From Verrucomicrobiaceae bacterium (lineage in GTDB: Bacteria; Verrucomicrobiota; Verrucomicrobiia; Verrucomicrobiales; Verrucomicrobiaceae), in contig JAEUHK010000061.1 in assembly GCA_016795465.1 (NCBI GenBank), forward strand, positions 1-64,000: a DNA stretch of 64,000 nt, written 5' to 3'. Numbering within the stretch: the stretch's first letter is position 1; every line of letters starts with the position of its first letter. A program made the translations under genes and the position numbers. Below, piece after piece: positions 53,997-63,927 of the stretch. A model generated the notes under the pieces. That model worked only from the letters and a program-made list of their open reading frames with translations. It did no database searches and was not told the origin of the DNA.

Positions 53997-54653
53997 ATGA
54001 ACCAGCAACTCGTCACCCGCATTTGCATCGCCCTGCTCGTCGTCATCGTCGGCCTCCTGCTCTGGAAGCAGCTCATGCAGGCCAGCGATGGCATGAAGCT
54101 TGTGGGCTTCATCCTGCTGGGCGGTGTGGGCGGTATCCTGGCGGTGAAATACCTGCTGCCATGGATTGGCGATGCCTTCGGCGAATCGCTCTACTCTTCC
54201 GGCGAGGTCACGGAGCAGGACGAGATGACCAAGGCGGCGGCCTGCATCTCCCAAGGCAATTACGAAGGCGCGATCAGCCACTACGAAAAGATGCTGGACG
54301 ACAAGCCGGATGATCCCTTTCCGGTGGCGGAAATCGCGAAGATCCACGCGGAGCGCCTGCATGATCCACAATCGGCGCTGGTGGCGCTGAGCAACCACCT
54401 GCAAAGCCGCGACTGGCCGGTGGATGACGCGGCCTTTATCATGTTCCGCATCTCGGAAGTGTACATGACGCACCTGCACGATTTCGGCGCGGCCCGTGAC
54501 ATGCTGGAGCAGGTGATTGGCAACTTCCCGAACACACGCCACAGCGCGAACGCCCATCACAAGATCACCGAAATCGAGCAGGCGGAGTTTGCCTATCTGC
54601 AATCGCAACGGGCCAAGGCCGCGGCCACCGCGGCGGAGCAACAGGCCTCGTAA
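53997..54653 (+). CDS. Membrane-anchored TPR protein
   Basis: 218 residues from the ATG at 53997 (MNQQLVTRICIALLVVIVGL). Two membrane helices (about 7-22 and 33-57) are followed by a TPR-like helical domain (about 75-205: AACISQGNYEGAISHYEKML, VAEIAKIHAERLHDPQSALV, VYMTHLHDFGAARDMLEQVI) that resembles outer-membrane assembly or tol-associated TPR proteins. The function is not known. The spacing to comEC is 5 bp, so they are likely co-transcribed. Confidence 0.82.
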   Translation: MNQQLVTRICIALLVVIVGLLLWKQLMQASDGMKLVGFILLGGVGGILAVKYLLPWIGDAFGESLYSSGEVTEQDEMTKAAACISQGNYEGAISHYEKMLDDKPDDPFPVAEIAKIHAERLHDPQSALVALSNHLQSRDWPVDDAAFIMFRISEVYMTHLHDFGAARDMLEQVIGNFPNTRHSANAHHKITEIEQAEFAYLQSQRAKAAATAAEQQAS

Positions 54654-54658
54654 CACCC

Positions 54659-56986
54659 ATGCATGCGGCGCTTCAGCGATGGCTCGCCGCCTGCCCGCTG
54701 ATGGCGCTGGCTGCCGCGGGATCAGCAGGCATCGTGCTGGCGGATTTCGATGTGGCTGGCGTGCGCCGTTGGGCATTCGTGGCAGCGCTGGTGATGCTGG
54801 TGAGCGTGCTCGTCTTTCCACGTCGCTGGTTGTTGCTTGTGACATGCGTCCTAGGCTTTGCGGCGCTGCATGAGGCGCGGTTGAAAACCTCCTTCGAGCA
54901 TCCGCTGCGCCTGCATTTGCTGGCCGAAGGAAAGTCGATGACCGCGGTGGTGGAAGGCGGCCTCACCCCGGATCACGCCGCCTCCACGCCGGTGAGCCTG
55001 CGTGCGATTTGCGAGGCCACGCGAGTGACGCTCGAGGATGGCAGCGAGTGGCCGCTGCACACGCGTTTGAAGGTGCTGCTGCCATCTGACGATGCCTTTC
55101 CTGGCCCCGGCACCTATCGCCTTCGCGGGCTGCTACGTCTGCCGGCCACGCAGCATGCACCGGGGACCTTTGACCCGGCGGATCACGCGCTGCGCAGCGG
55201 TTTCGCGGCGGAGTTGAGGGCCTCCGCTTTGGAAAAAACATCCGATGAAGGTGCCGCGTGGACCTGCGCGATGCTCGATGCGGCGGAGGAAAGCCGGCGA
55301 TGGATCAGCGAGCAGCTCACGCTGGACATCGATGACGATCCGCGGCTCTCCGGCGTGATCCGTGCGATGGCGCTGGGCGTGGCGGACGAGGCGCAGGATG
55401 ACATCGAGGACGCCTTTCGAGACAGCGGGACGCTGCATGTCTTTGCCGTGAGCGGTCTGCATGTGGCGATGCTGGGCATGATCGCATGGCAGGTGCTGAA
55501 GCTGCTGCGGCTGGGACGTGGCGTCTCGCTGGCGGCGATGGTGCTGATCGTGTTTGCTTATGCCTTCATCACTGGCTGGCGGCCCTCGGCGGCACGTGCG
55601 GCGCTGATGGTGGCGGTGGTGTTTTGCGGCCCATCGGTTGATCGCGACTCCGGCGTGCAAAACAACCTCGGGCTCGCCTCGCTGCTGCTGCTCGGGATGG
55701 ACACGCAGCAGCTTTTCATGCCGGGCTTCCAGCTTTCCTTCGGCGTGCTGTGGGCCATCGCGGCGCTCACGGGTGTTTTCATGAGCCCGATGGCACGATG
55801 GATGAATCTCGATCCCTTTTTGCCGGTCGAGTTTGCCACATGGCGGCACAAACTGGCGCTCGGTATCCGCCGCTGGGTGATCGGCAATGCCTGCGTGTCC
55901 GCCTCCGCGTGGCTGGGCAGCCTGCCATTCATCCTGCTGCACTTTCAAGCGGTCACGCCGGTGGCCTTGATTGCGAACAGCGTGCTCGTGCCGCTTTCGA
56001 TTGCGGCCCTGGCCATCACTTGCCTGAGCGTGCTGGCGGCACTGGTGAAGCTCACCGGCCTGCAAATCGCCATCAACAACGCGAACTGGCTCGTGGCCAA
56101 GGCGATGGTGGCCTCCGCGGCGTGGTTCTCGAGCCTGCCGGGGGCGAATTTTCATTTCAACACGCCGACGGCTTCCGAAGACCGCACGGCCATCACGTGG
56201 CGTGTGCTGCCCGTGACCTCCGGTGGCGCGGCGAACCATCTGCATGTGCCTGAAAAGGACTGGCTGCTCGACACCGGTCCGGCGGAGGAGTTTCGCTGGC
56301 TGCTGCATCCGTATTTGCGGCATGAAGGCATCAACCGGCTCACGGGTGTCATTCTCAGTCACAACGACACCGATCACATCGGCGCGGTGGAGGAGGTGTT
56401 GGGCACGTTTGGGCATCCGGAGGTGTTTTGCAGTGCTCGCGAGCCGGGGCCGTATGATTCACAGCAGACCATCCTGCGTCGTTTGGAGTCACGCATGGAC
56501 CTCAAAAAGCTTATCGCGGGTGATTCGATCCCTTTGAGCCGCGAGGCCAGCCTTCACTGCCTGCATCCCTCCGCCACCAGCCGCTCGATGCGCGGTGATG
56601 ATCGCGCGATGGTGCTGATGGCACGACTGCACGGCTGGCGACTGCTATGGATGAGTGATGCCGGATGGATCACCGAGCAGGCTCTTCGCGAGTCCGGCCA
56701 GGACCTGCGCTGTGATGTGCTGCTGACGAGCGGGCATGAAGCCGATGCCTCCGGCACCGAGGATTTTCTCATCGCGGCACAGCCTCGTCTCGTGATCCGC
56801 GGCAGCCGGGGCTTCACACGCGATGGAGCCACGGCACCGAAGGACACGCTCGCGGCGTGGTGTGCACGTGAAGGCATTCCACTGCTTCAAACCACCGGCG
56901 CAGGCAGTGTTTTGCTCGCAGTGGAGCCACGAGAGTTGCGGTGCCGTCCTGAACACGGCCGCGTGATCACTTTGGAGCCGCGTTAG
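54659..56986 (+). CDS. ComEC/Rec2-family DNA-uptake channel protein
   Basis: 775 residues. An N-terminal pair of membrane helices and a DUF4131-like domain (about 1-190) precede the Competence domain with about eight membrane segments (about 230-500; FRDSGTLHVFAVSGLHVAMLG is the signature region). A metallo-beta-lactamase-like C-terminal domain (about 515-760) has LSHNDTDHIGAVEEVL, the metal-binding HxDTDH-type motif with Asn in the second position. ComEC forms the inner-membrane channel for single-stranded DNA in transformation. No other com genes are close. Its last 20 bp overlap the convergent htrA-type gene. Confidence 0.93.
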   Translation: MHAALQRWLAACPLMALAAAGSAGIVLADFDVAGVRRWAFVAALVMLVSVLVFPRRWLLLVTCVLGFAALHEARLKTSFEHPLRLHLLAEGKSMTAVVEGGLTPDHAASTPVSLRAICEATRVTLEDGSEWPLHTRLKVLLPSDDAFPGPGTYRLRGLLRLPATQHAPGTFDPADHALRSGFAAELRASALEKTSDEGAAWTCAMLDAAEESRRWISEQLTLDIDDDPRLSGVIRAMALGVADEAQDDIEDAFRDSGTLHVFAVSGLHVAMLGMIAWQVLKLLRLGRGVSLAAMVLIVFAYAFITGWRPSAARAALMVAVVFCGPSVDRDSGVQNNLGLASLLLLGMDTQQLFMPGFQLSFGVLWAIAALTGVFMSPMARWMNLDPFLPVEFATWRHKLALGIRRWVIGNACVSASAWLGSLPFILLHFQAVTPVALIANSVLVPLSIAALAITCLSVLAALVKLTGLQIAINNANWLVAKAMVASAAWFSSLPGANFHFNTPTASEDRTAITWRVLPVTSGGAANHLHVPEKDWLLDTGPAEEFRWLLHPYLRHEGINRLTGVILSHNDTDHIGAVEEVLGTFGHPEVFCSAREPGPYDSQQTILRRLESRMDLKKLIAGDSIPLSREASLHCLHPSATSRSMRGDDRAMVLMARLHGWRLLWMSDAGWITEQALRESGQDLRCDVLLTSGHEADASGTEDFLIAAQPRLVIRGSRGFTRDGATAPKDTLAAWCAREGIPLLQTTGAGSVLLAVEPRELRCRPEHGRVITLEPR

Positions 56987-58184
56987 CCTCTGGCGTGACC
57001 TGCGGCGGTGCGTCGGGACGCTCGGTGATGCGTGCGACGACCTCGCGCATGCGGTTGTTGCGGATCACTTGGAGCTTCACCGTCGAGCCCGGGGGCTGCG
57101 TGCGGATGATGTGAATCAGGTCTTCCGGCATGCGAAAGGACATGCCTTGGAATTTGGTGACGACATCCCCCGGCTTCAGACCGGCAATGGCCGCGGGCGA
57201 CTTGGGATCGACATGCGAGATGATGGCGCCGATCTCGGACGAGCCCCAGGCAGGATCCACCTCCACCGGCTCGGTGACGACCGCGAGCCCGAGATAACCT
57301 TTTCCGAGCATGCTGACACCGGAAAGCCGTTCCTGCTCACGCTGGTCGTAAGCCTTCTTGATGGCATCGGCCACTACTTTGACCTCGTTGGAGGGCACCG
57401 AGAGTCCGATGCCCTGCCAGATTTTGAGTCGTTGGTCACCTTGGTAGATGGCGACGTTCACGCCGACGATGCGCCCGCTGATGTCCACCAGAGGACCGCC
57501 GGAATTGCCTGGATTGATCACTGCATCGGTCTGCAGGTAGTCCATCCGGCTGTCACTGAGATGGCGGTCACGGGCGCTGATGATGCCCTGCGTGACGGTG
57601 CCGCTCAGGCCGAAGGGATTTCCGACCGCGAAAACGATGTGGCCGACCTTCACCTCATCCGAATTCGCAAACGAGAGGGCCGGAAAATCCTTCCGGTCGC
57701 TCTCAATGCGCAGCAGGGCGATGTCACGCTCCTCGTCGTATCCGAGGACCTTGGCGGAATACCTTTGGTTGTCATTCGTGGTGACCACCAGTTCGGACAC
57801 ATCTTCGATCACGTGGTAGTTCGTGATCACCAGGCCGTCTTTGCTGATGATGGCTCCTGATCCCTGGCCTTGGACGGACTGAGGGTCACGGCCGAAGAAT
57901 CCAAAAGGTGACAGTGTCACGGTTCCCGGCAGATCCTTGCGCGTCGTCACGCTGACCACGGCAGGCAGGACGGCCTCGGCGAGCCGGCCGAAGGTGTTGT
58001 TCATCTCCGCGAGGACACGTGCGTCCTTGGGGTTGAGCTTTGCACCCTCACCATCCGTCGGCGGCTCGCCCTTCATGAGCTTCGTGAGCCCGTAATCGGG
58101 GGTCTGGGGTCTCGATGAGAGATACAGGCCCGCGGCGATGGTGAGGATCGCGGCAGCCATGATGATCCGGCGGGTGAATTCCAT
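56967..58184 (-). CDS. HtrA/Deg-type serine protease with one PDZ domain
   Basis: 405 residues from the ATG at 58184 (MEFTRRIIMAAAILTIAAGL). The longer frame to 58271 is less likely. An N-terminal hydrophobic helix (about 7-22) anchors or exports it. The triad is H124 in TNYHVIED, D154 in EERDIALL and S228 in INPGNSGG. A PDZ domain lies at about 290-390 (ISHVDPKSPAAIAGLKPGDV). Periplasmic quality-control protease of the DegS/DegQ type. It is a third Deg family member in the window, distinct from the pair at 25.5-28.6 kb. Confidence 0.93.
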   Translation of the reverse strand: MEFTRRIIMAAAILTIAAGLYLSSRPQTPDYGLTKLMKGEPPTDGEGAKLNPKDARVLAEMNNTFGRLAEAVLPAVVSVTTRKDLPGTVTLSPFGFFGRDPQSVQGQGSGAIISKDGLVITNYHVIEDVSELVVTTNDNQRYSAKVLGYDEERDIALLRIESDRKDFPALSFANSDEVKVGHIVFAVGNPFGLSGTVTQGIISARDRHLSDSRMDYLQTDAVINPGNSGGPLVDISGRIVGVNVAIYQGDQRLKIWQGIGLSVPSNEVKVVADAIKKAYDQREQERLSGVSMLGKGYLGLAVVTEPVEVDPAWGSSEIGAIISHVDPKSPAAIAGLKPGDVVTKFQGMSFRMPEDLIHIIRTQPPGSTVKLQVIRNNRMREVVARITERPDAPPQVTPEANAAPK

Positions 58185-58366
58185 GCGCGGACAGTTGGCC
58201 AGCCGTTTGCACAATTCAACGGCCCATCCGGCTCCCGCGAACAAGGCCTTTCCGACCATTTCAGGCCGCACCGGGAGAAGAAAGCTCCCCGCGCCGCGTT
58301 GCAGCGTAAGAGAGAACGCACGGCTTTGTTTGCCATTCGCGCCCGCTTTGCCATTCTAGCCCCTCC

Positions 58367-60148
58367 ATGACCTCCCCTGCCCTTCGTTACTGCCCGGATC
58401 TCTACAACTACCAGCGCCGCGAAACGCGCCCGGTGATGGTCGGCAAGGTGCAAATCGGCGGCGGTGCCCCGGTCGTCGTGCAGAGCATGCTGACAAGCGA
58501 CACGCGTGATGCCGATGCCTGCGTGAAGGAGGCCCTCGGCCTCGCCGAGGCCGGCTGCCAGATCGTCCGCGTCACCGCGCAGACCCGCATCATCGCCGAG
58601 AACCTCCAGCACATCCGCGATGGCATACGTGCCGCTGGCTGTGATGTGCCGCTCGTGGCGGACATTCATTTCAAACCGGATGCGGCCATGGAAGCGGTGA
58701 AGTGGGTGGAGAAGGTCCGCGTGAATCCGGGCAACTACGCGGACAAGAAGAAGTTCGCCGTCAAAGAGTACACCGATGAGGAATACGCCGCCGAGGTGGC
58801 CTACATGGAGGAACAGTTCGTGCCGCTCGTGAAGGAGTGCATCCGCCTCGGCCGCGCCATGCGCATCGGCACGAACCACGGCTCCCTCAGCGACCGCATC
58901 ATGAACCGCTGGGGTGACACGCCGCTCGGCATGGTCGAAAGCGCCCTCGAATTCGCCCGCATCGCGAGAGCACAGGGCTTTCACAACTTCCTCTTCTCGA
59001 TGAAGGCCAGCAATCCGAAGGTCATGATCGAGGCTTATCGCCTGCTCGTGGCCAAGCTGGAAGAGCAAGGCGCGGATTGGAACTATCCGCTGCATCTCGG
59101 CGTGACAGAAGCCGGCGATGGCGAGGACGGCCGAATCAAGAGCGCCATCGGCATCGGCTCGCTTTTGGCGGATGGCATCGGCGACACCGTGCGCGTGTCT
59201 TTGACCGAAGATGCCATTTTCGAGATCCCCGTGGCCCAGCAGCTCGTGAAACCCTACAACGAAGGCCTGCCAGCGAAGCTCGAACGCATCGAAAACGCCC
59301 CACCGGTCAGCTACGACCCGTTTGACTATGTACGCCGTGATTCGCAGGTCATCACCGTCGGCGGCGTGAAGCTCGGCGGGCATGAAACGGTGCCCGTTTT
59401 CACCACACGGACCAAATGGGATGCCGTCGCGCACAAGATGGACAAGCTCGGCGACTACAAGCCCGAGATCGTGATCGAAGACAGTGGCGTGACAGAGGTC
59501 GATCCGCGTGATGAGGCAGCCATCGGGGCTTTGAATGCCTCCGCCGAGCCGAAACTCGTCTCCGTCAAAGATGGGCTGAACATCGGCGTGATTGCTGCCT
59601 TCCGCCTTTTGGCCGCAAAGCTCGACAAAAAGCATCCCATCCTGCTCAAAGACACGCTGCAAGCCTCCAGCGGCGATGACTTCACCGAAAACCTCCTCAC
59701 CGCCGCCACGCACATCGGCTCGCTGCTTTGCGATGGCATCGGTGATGCCGTCATCGTCAATGGTGAGGCAGCTCCGGGCCAAAGCCTGCGCATCAGCTAC
59801 AACATCCTCCAAGCCGCCGGCGTGCGCATTTTCAAGACGGACTACGTCGCCTGCCCGAGCTGCGGCCGCACGCTCTTCAACCTGCAAACCACCACGCAGA
59901 AGATCCGCGCCTCCACCGGCCACCTCAAAGGCGTGCGCATCGCCGTCATGGGCTGCATCGTCAATGGCCCGGGCGAGATGGCCGATGCGGATTTCGGCTA
60001 CGTCGGCGGAGCTCCCGGGAAGATCAATCTCTACGTCGGCAAGACCGCGGTGAAGTTCAACATCCCCGAGGAAGAGGCCGTCGAGCGCCTCATCGACCTC
60101 ATCAAGGAGCACGACCGCTGGTTTGATGCTCCCGCTCCCGCCGCGTGA
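58367..60148 (+). CDS. ispG: 4-hydroxy-3-methylbut-2-en-1-yl diphosphate synthase, long form
   Basis: 593 residues, the long form with an inserted middle domain (about 270-500), as in plants, Chlamydiae and Bacteroidetes. The N-terminal TIM barrel shows VVVQSMLTSDTRDADACVKE, RVTAQTRIIAENLQHI and LVADIHFKPDAAMEAV. The C-terminal iron-sulfur domain has YVACPSCGRTLF and AVMGCIVNGPGEMADADFGY, the cluster ligands. It performs the next-to-last step of the MEP isoprenoid pathway. Followed 13 bp later by a SulP gene. Confidence 0.97.
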   Translation: MTSPALRYCPDLYNYQRRETRPVMVGKVQIGGGAPVVVQSMLTSDTRDADACVKEALGLAEAGCQIVRVTAQTRIIAENLQHIRDGIRAAGCDVPLVADIHFKPDAAMEAVKWVEKVRVNPGNYADKKKFAVKEYTDEEYAAEVAYMEEQFVPLVKECIRLGRAMRIGTNHGSLSDRIMNRWGDTPLGMVESALEFARIARAQGFHNFLFSMKASNPKVMIEAYRLLVAKLEEQGADWNYPLHLGVTEAGDGEDGRIKSAIGIGSLLADGIGDTVRVSLTEDAIFEIPVAQQLVKPYNEGLPAKLERIENAPPVSYDPFDYVRRDSQVITVGGVKLGGHETVPVFTTRTKWDAVAHKMDKLGDYKPEIVIEDSGVTEVDPRDEAAIGALNASAEPKLVSVKDGLNIGVIAAFRLLAAKLDKKHPILLKDTLQASSGDDFTENLLTAATHIGSLLCDGIGDAVIVNGEAAPGQSLRISYNILQAAGVRIFKTDYVACPSCGRTLFNLQTTTQKIRASTGHLKGVRIAVMGCIVNGPGEMADADFGYVGGAPGKINLYVGKTAVKFNIPEEEAVERLIDLIKEHDRWFDAPAPAA

Positions 60149-60161
60149 CGCGGCTGTCATT

Positions 60162-62012
60162 ATGAACGAACTCCGCTCCTGGCTGCAAAGCGTGCTTCAC
60201 AGCACGGGGCGGATCATCTCGCTCGGGCGTTCGGTGGTTTCGGACAGCGCCCTGGATCCCTTCCCGCTGCGCCGCTCGCTGCTCGGCTATGGCCGGCGCA
60301 CCTTCCGCTCGGATTTCCGTGCCGGCCTCACCGTGGCGATGATCGACATCCCACAAGGCATGGCTTACGCTCTCGTTGCCGGGTTGCCACTGCACTATGG
60401 CATCACCTGCTCGGCCATCGCGGCCATCGTCGCGCCGCTGCTCGCCAGCTCGCGGCAGACCATCCTCGGCCCCACGAACGCCACCGCGTTCATGGTCTTC
60501 TCCTACTTCTCGGCCTATCCGCAGCTCGACCGCCTCAGCGCGATGCCGCTGCTCGTCTTCATGACCGCGGCGCTGCTGCTCGCCGGGGCGTTTTTACGCG
60601 TGGCGGACCTCACGCAATACATCAGCCGCACCGTCGTCGTGGCCTATGTGACCGGCGCGGCCATGCTCATCACCGCCAGCCAACTCCCCGTCGTGCTCGG
60701 CATTTCCAAAGAAGTGCTCAATGATGGCCTCACACCGGCCATCACCCTTCCCGGCCATCTCTTCCGCATCCTCACGCATCTCACGAAAGCGGACTGGGTG
60801 AGCGTGCTCTGCGCCGCCTTCACACTAATCGTGTACTTTGTGGTCAAAATCCTCCGCCCACGCTGGCCGGTGTTTGCGATCACACTGATTGTCGTGTCGC
60901 TCGGCTTCTGGGCGCTCGCTGGCTTTGGCATCCGTGTCACCACCTTCTCCGATGCCACGTTCACCTGGCGGGAGCTGCTGCCGGTCTTTCCCGATTTCGT
61001 CTCCGCGAACGCCCTCACTGAATCGAGCCGCCTTTTCGGCCTCGCGCTCGCCATCGCCTTCCTCGCCACGATGGAAATGAGCGTCATGGGCCGCACGCTC
61101 GCCAGCCGCAGCGGACATCGCGTGGATCAAAACCAAGACATGCTCAGCCTTGGTGCCGCAAACCTCGCCTGCGCCTATCTCAGCGGCATGCCGGCCTCCT
61201 GCTCGCTCACGCGTTCGGCGTTGAACTACCTCAGTGGAGCCCGCACGCCCTTCGCCAGCATGTGGAACGGCTCCTTCTGCCTCGCCGGTGCTCTCACGCT
61301 CGGCTCCGCGGTCGCCTACATCCCTCGTGCGGCCCTGGCGGCACTTGTGGTCTGCGTCGCCGTGTCGCTCTTCAACAAGCGCCACATGCGCATCTGCCTC
61401 CAGGCGACGAATTCAGACGCGGTGGTCTTTGTCATCACGCTGGCGGCCACCTGCATGCTGCCGCTGCACGTGGCCATTTTCCTCGGCGTGGCCGTCTCGG
61501 TCATCCTTTACCTCCGCAAGGCCAGCCGGCCGCAGCTCGTCGAGTACTCCTTCAACGAGGAAGGCAACCTCGCCGAGGCCAGCAAGGGCCGCCAGCATCC
61601 CTCCATCTCCATCGTGCATGTCGAGGGCGACCTCTTCTTCGGCGCAGCCGAGCTCTTCCGCACGCAGATCCAGCGCACCTTTGCCGACCCGAACCTGCGC
61701 ATCATCGTCTTGCGGCTCAAAAACGCCCGCCACCTTGATGCCACCAGCGTGCTCGCCCTCGAAGAGCTCCTCCGCGTGCTCCGCGCCGATGAACGCCACC
61801 TCATCATCAGCGGCGCGAGCAAGGATGTGTATCGCGTGCTCAAGAACTCCGGCCTCGTCGATGTCGTCGGTCGCGACAACATCTTCCTCGCCAGCCCCGC
61901 GAACCCCAATCTCTCCACCCGCAACGCCCTCAAACGCGCCCAGGACATCCTCGGCATCAAGGACGCCGACGTTCGCATCTACTTCGACCCCACGAAGCAG
62001 GACAAGCCGTGA
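60162..62012 (+). CDS. SulP-family anion transporter with STAS domain
   Basis: 616 residues from the ATG at 60162 (MNELRSWLQS). About 10-12 membrane segments span about 65-455. The SulP signature region is AGLTVAMIDIPQGMAYALVA and GPTNATAFMVFS, followed by SGMPASCSLTRSALNYLSGA. A C-terminal STAS domain lies at about 480-600 (IIVLRLKNARHLDATSVLAL). Imports sulfate, bicarbonate or another anion at the inner membrane; the substrate cannot be fixed from sequence. Its stop abuts the convergent HD-domain gene. Confidence 0.92.
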   Translation: MNELRSWLQSVLHSTGRIISLGRSVVSDSALDPFPLRRSLLGYGRRTFRSDFRAGLTVAMIDIPQGMAYALVAGLPLHYGITCSAIAAIVAPLLASSRQTILGPTNATAFMVFSYFSAYPQLDRLSAMPLLVFMTAALLLAGAFLRVADLTQYISRTVVVAYVTGAAMLITASQLPVVLGISKEVLNDGLTPAITLPGHLFRILTHLTKADWVSVLCAAFTLIVYFVVKILRPRWPVFAITLIVVSLGFWALAGFGIRVTTFSDATFTWRELLPVFPDFVSANALTESSRLFGLALAIAFLATMEMSVMGRTLASRSGHRVDQNQDMLSLGAANLACAYLSGMPASCSLTRSALNYLSGARTPFASMWNGSFCLAGALTLGSAVAYIPRAALAALVVCVAVSLFNKRHMRICLQATNSDAVVFVITLAATCMLPLHVAIFLGVAVSVILYLRKASRPQLVEYSFNEEGNLAEASKGRQHPSISIVHVEGDLFFGAAELFRTQIQRTFADPNLRIIVLRLKNARHLDATSVLALEELLRVLRADERHLIISGASKDVYRVLKNSGLVDVVGRDNIFLASPANPNLSTRNALKRAQDILGIKDADVRIYFDPTKQDKP

Positions 62013-63077
62013 TCACTCGGCAGGCGGCGGAGGTGGCGGCACCATCGGCAACGGGGCCACGATGTTCACCGGCCATGGCACAAATTTCTCAATGATGCCC
62101 GGTGCCAGCTCCTTGCCGCTCTCGTAGGCTTTGCGGAACATCTCCAGCTTCGCGTCGATGTTGTCCACGTGATGCAGCGCCACCGCCTCCGGCGTTTTCG
62201 GCAGCACGGGCGAGCCAAACTCGAGCGCTCCGTGGTGCGCCGCGATCAAATGCAGCAGATGCAGCCGCACCGCATCCGATGCCGGCTCCACATGCAGCCA
62301 CTCCGCCGCCTCCGGACGCTCCATCAGCTCACGCCACAGCTTGTTCACGACCTCCAATCCGAGCGGGATGTGGCCGAGCATCTCCGCGGTCAGGTTGTAA
62401 GGCTGCGCAAAGCTGTTCTCGGCATGCACATTCTCCCAAAGCTTGCCGCAATCGTGAAACAGCACACCCGCGATCATGAGGTCGCGATTCAGCATCGGAT
62501 ACACGCCGCACACCGCCGCCGCGCAGCGCATCATCTGCGCCACATGCTCCACCAGGCCGCCACGACGCGCATGATGGTTCCGACGTGCCGCCGCGGTGCG
62601 TTTGAACCTCTCACCATGTTTTTCCAGAAACATCGCACAGAGCATTTTCAGCCTCGGATCACGGATTTCAGCGGTGAAACCCCAAATGACATCAAAGTCC
62701 GCCGCCTGCCGCGAGGCCAGATCCGGATCGCCATTCAGCAGCGCCTGCTTTTCCTCATCACTCAAAAGCCGCAAACGAGGCTGTTTTGGCTCCAGACCAT
62801 ACTTTCCCGTATCAATCCACTGCGCCGCCAGCTCGATGAAAGCACCCCGCGTGAGCTGACCGGCATCGAGAAACACCGGATTGTTATCAAACACACGCCA
62901 GACCATCGAATCAGCCGCGTCCACGAGCTTCAGCTCCACATACGGCGCACCACCGCTGGTCGTTTTCTCCGACTTCTGCTCCACCTGAGCATGCACGCGA
63001 TACGGCTGCGCCTGCGTGGAGGCGATCTGCTTCAACTGCGACAGCGTGAGCAGGTCGAGATCATGGTCGTCATTCAT
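62013..63077 (-). CDS. HD-domain 3'-5' exoribonuclease YhaM-like protein
   Basis: 354 residues. An OB-fold region (about 15-110, PYVELKLVDAADSMVWRVFD) is followed by an HD domain at about 175-310 (GLVEHVAQMMRCA, then VLFHDCGKLWE, MLGHIPLG and LIAAHHGALEFG), the YhaM arrangement. YhaM degrades RNA and single-stranded DNA from the 3' end with manganese. The proline-rich tail PMVPPPPPPAE is unusual. It is convergent with the SulP gene, with no gap, and about 80 bp from the divergent TauE gene. Confidence 0.87.
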   Translation of the reverse strand: MNDDHDLDLLTLSQLKQIASTQAQPYRVHAQVEQKSEKTTSGGAPYVELKLVDAADSMVWRVFDNNPVFLDAGQLTRGAFIELAAQWIDTGKYGLEPKQPRLRLLSDEEKQALLNGDPDLASRQAADFDVIWGFTAEIRDPRLKMLCAMFLEKHGERFKRTAAARRNHHARRGGLVEHVAQMMRCAAAVCGVYPMLNRDLMIAGVLFHDCGKLWENVHAENSFAQPYNLTAEMLGHIPLGLEVVNKLWRELMERPEAAEWLHVEPASDAVRLHLLHLIAAHHGALEFGSPVLPKTPEAVALHHVDNIDAKLEMFRKAYESGKELAPGIIEKFVPWPVNIVAPLPMVPPPPPPAE

Positions 63078-63159
63078 CCGGCGAGGCTAGCGTGAGCATC
63101 GTGGGCTGTCACTGGCGAATCGTTTGAAGCCGCCGTGGCATGCGCTATGACCAGCGGCC

Positions 63160-63927
63160 ATGAATTGGATCACCGAAAACACCCTCCTGCCCGGCGAGCT
63201 CTGGATGCTCGTGCTCGCCACGCTGGGGGCGATGTGCATCGGCATGTCCAAAGCGGGGCTCTCCGGCACCTCCACGCTCAACGTGGTGCTCATGGCGAAG
63301 ATCTTCGGGGCCAAGGAGTCCGTCGGCGTGATCCTGCCGATGCTCATCGCGGCGGACTTCATGGGCTACTTCATCAACCGCAAGGGCGGCTCCTGGCGGC
63401 GCATCGTGCCCATCCTCCCGCCCGCCATCGCCGGCGTCATCGTGGGCTGGGTGCTGCTTGGCAAATTCGACAACGCCATGGCCCGCATCGTCATCGGCTG
63501 GATCATCATCGTGCTGCTTGCCTTCAACTGGCTGCTCAACAAGCGCCGCCAGGACTTCATCGCTTTGACGGAGCACAAGGGCTTCACCTGGACGATGGGC
63601 TTCACCGCCGGCGTCGTCACCATGCTGGCGAATGCCGCGGGACCCGTGATGACCGTTTACCTCCTCGCGCAGCATTTGGAGAAGAAGGACCACCTCGGTG
63701 TCTTCAGCCGCTACTTCCTCTTTGTGAACCTCTTCAAAGTGCCCTTCAGCACCGATCTGGGCATCATCAACGCAAAGTCCCTCATGACGAATCTCACGCT
63801 CATGCCCGGCGTGGTGCTCGGCGTCTTCCTCGGCTGGTGGATCTTGAAGAAGCTGCCGCAAAAGCTCTTCGAAAACGTCCTCTTCTGGATGACCGCCTTC
63901 GCCGCCGTGTGGCTCATCCGTGGCTGA
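63160..63927 (+). CDS. TauE/SafE-family sulfite exporter
   Basis: 255 residues with about seven or eight membrane segments. The family repeats are visible: MCIGMSKAGLSGTSTLNVVL near 22, AGVIVGWVLLGKF near 92 and GFTAGVVTMLANAAGPVMTV near 147. Exports sulfite, sulfoacetate or a similar anion at the inner membrane. It is near a SulP transporter, but the HD gene separates them and they point to the same end, so a joint sulfur role is only suggestive. Its last 14 bp may overlap a minus-strand gene at the window edge. Confidence 0.9.
   Translation: MNWITENTLLPGELWMLVLATLGAMCIGMSKAGLSGTSTLNVVLMAKIFGAKESVGVILPMLIAADFMGYFINRKGGSWRRIVPILPPAIAGVIVGWVLLGKFDNAMARIVIGWIIIVLLAFNWLLNKRRQDFIALTEHKGFTWTMGFTAGVVTMLANAAGPVMTVYLLAQHLEKKDHLGVFSRYFLFVNLFKVPFSTDLGIINAKSLMTNLTLMPGVVLGVFLGWWILKKLPQKLFENVLFWMTAFAAVWLIRG

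Noticed and set aside
56967..56986. 20-bp overlap of comEC and the HtrA gene as a sign of misannotation
   Set aside because: Both C-termini look normal, and other convergent pairs in the window also overlap or abut, so it is ordinary here.
58073..60160. Minus-strand open frame (695 codons) opposite ispG
   Set aside because: IspG on the plus strand is unmistakable, and the antisense frame has no recognisable motif apart from the tail it shares with the HtrA gene region.
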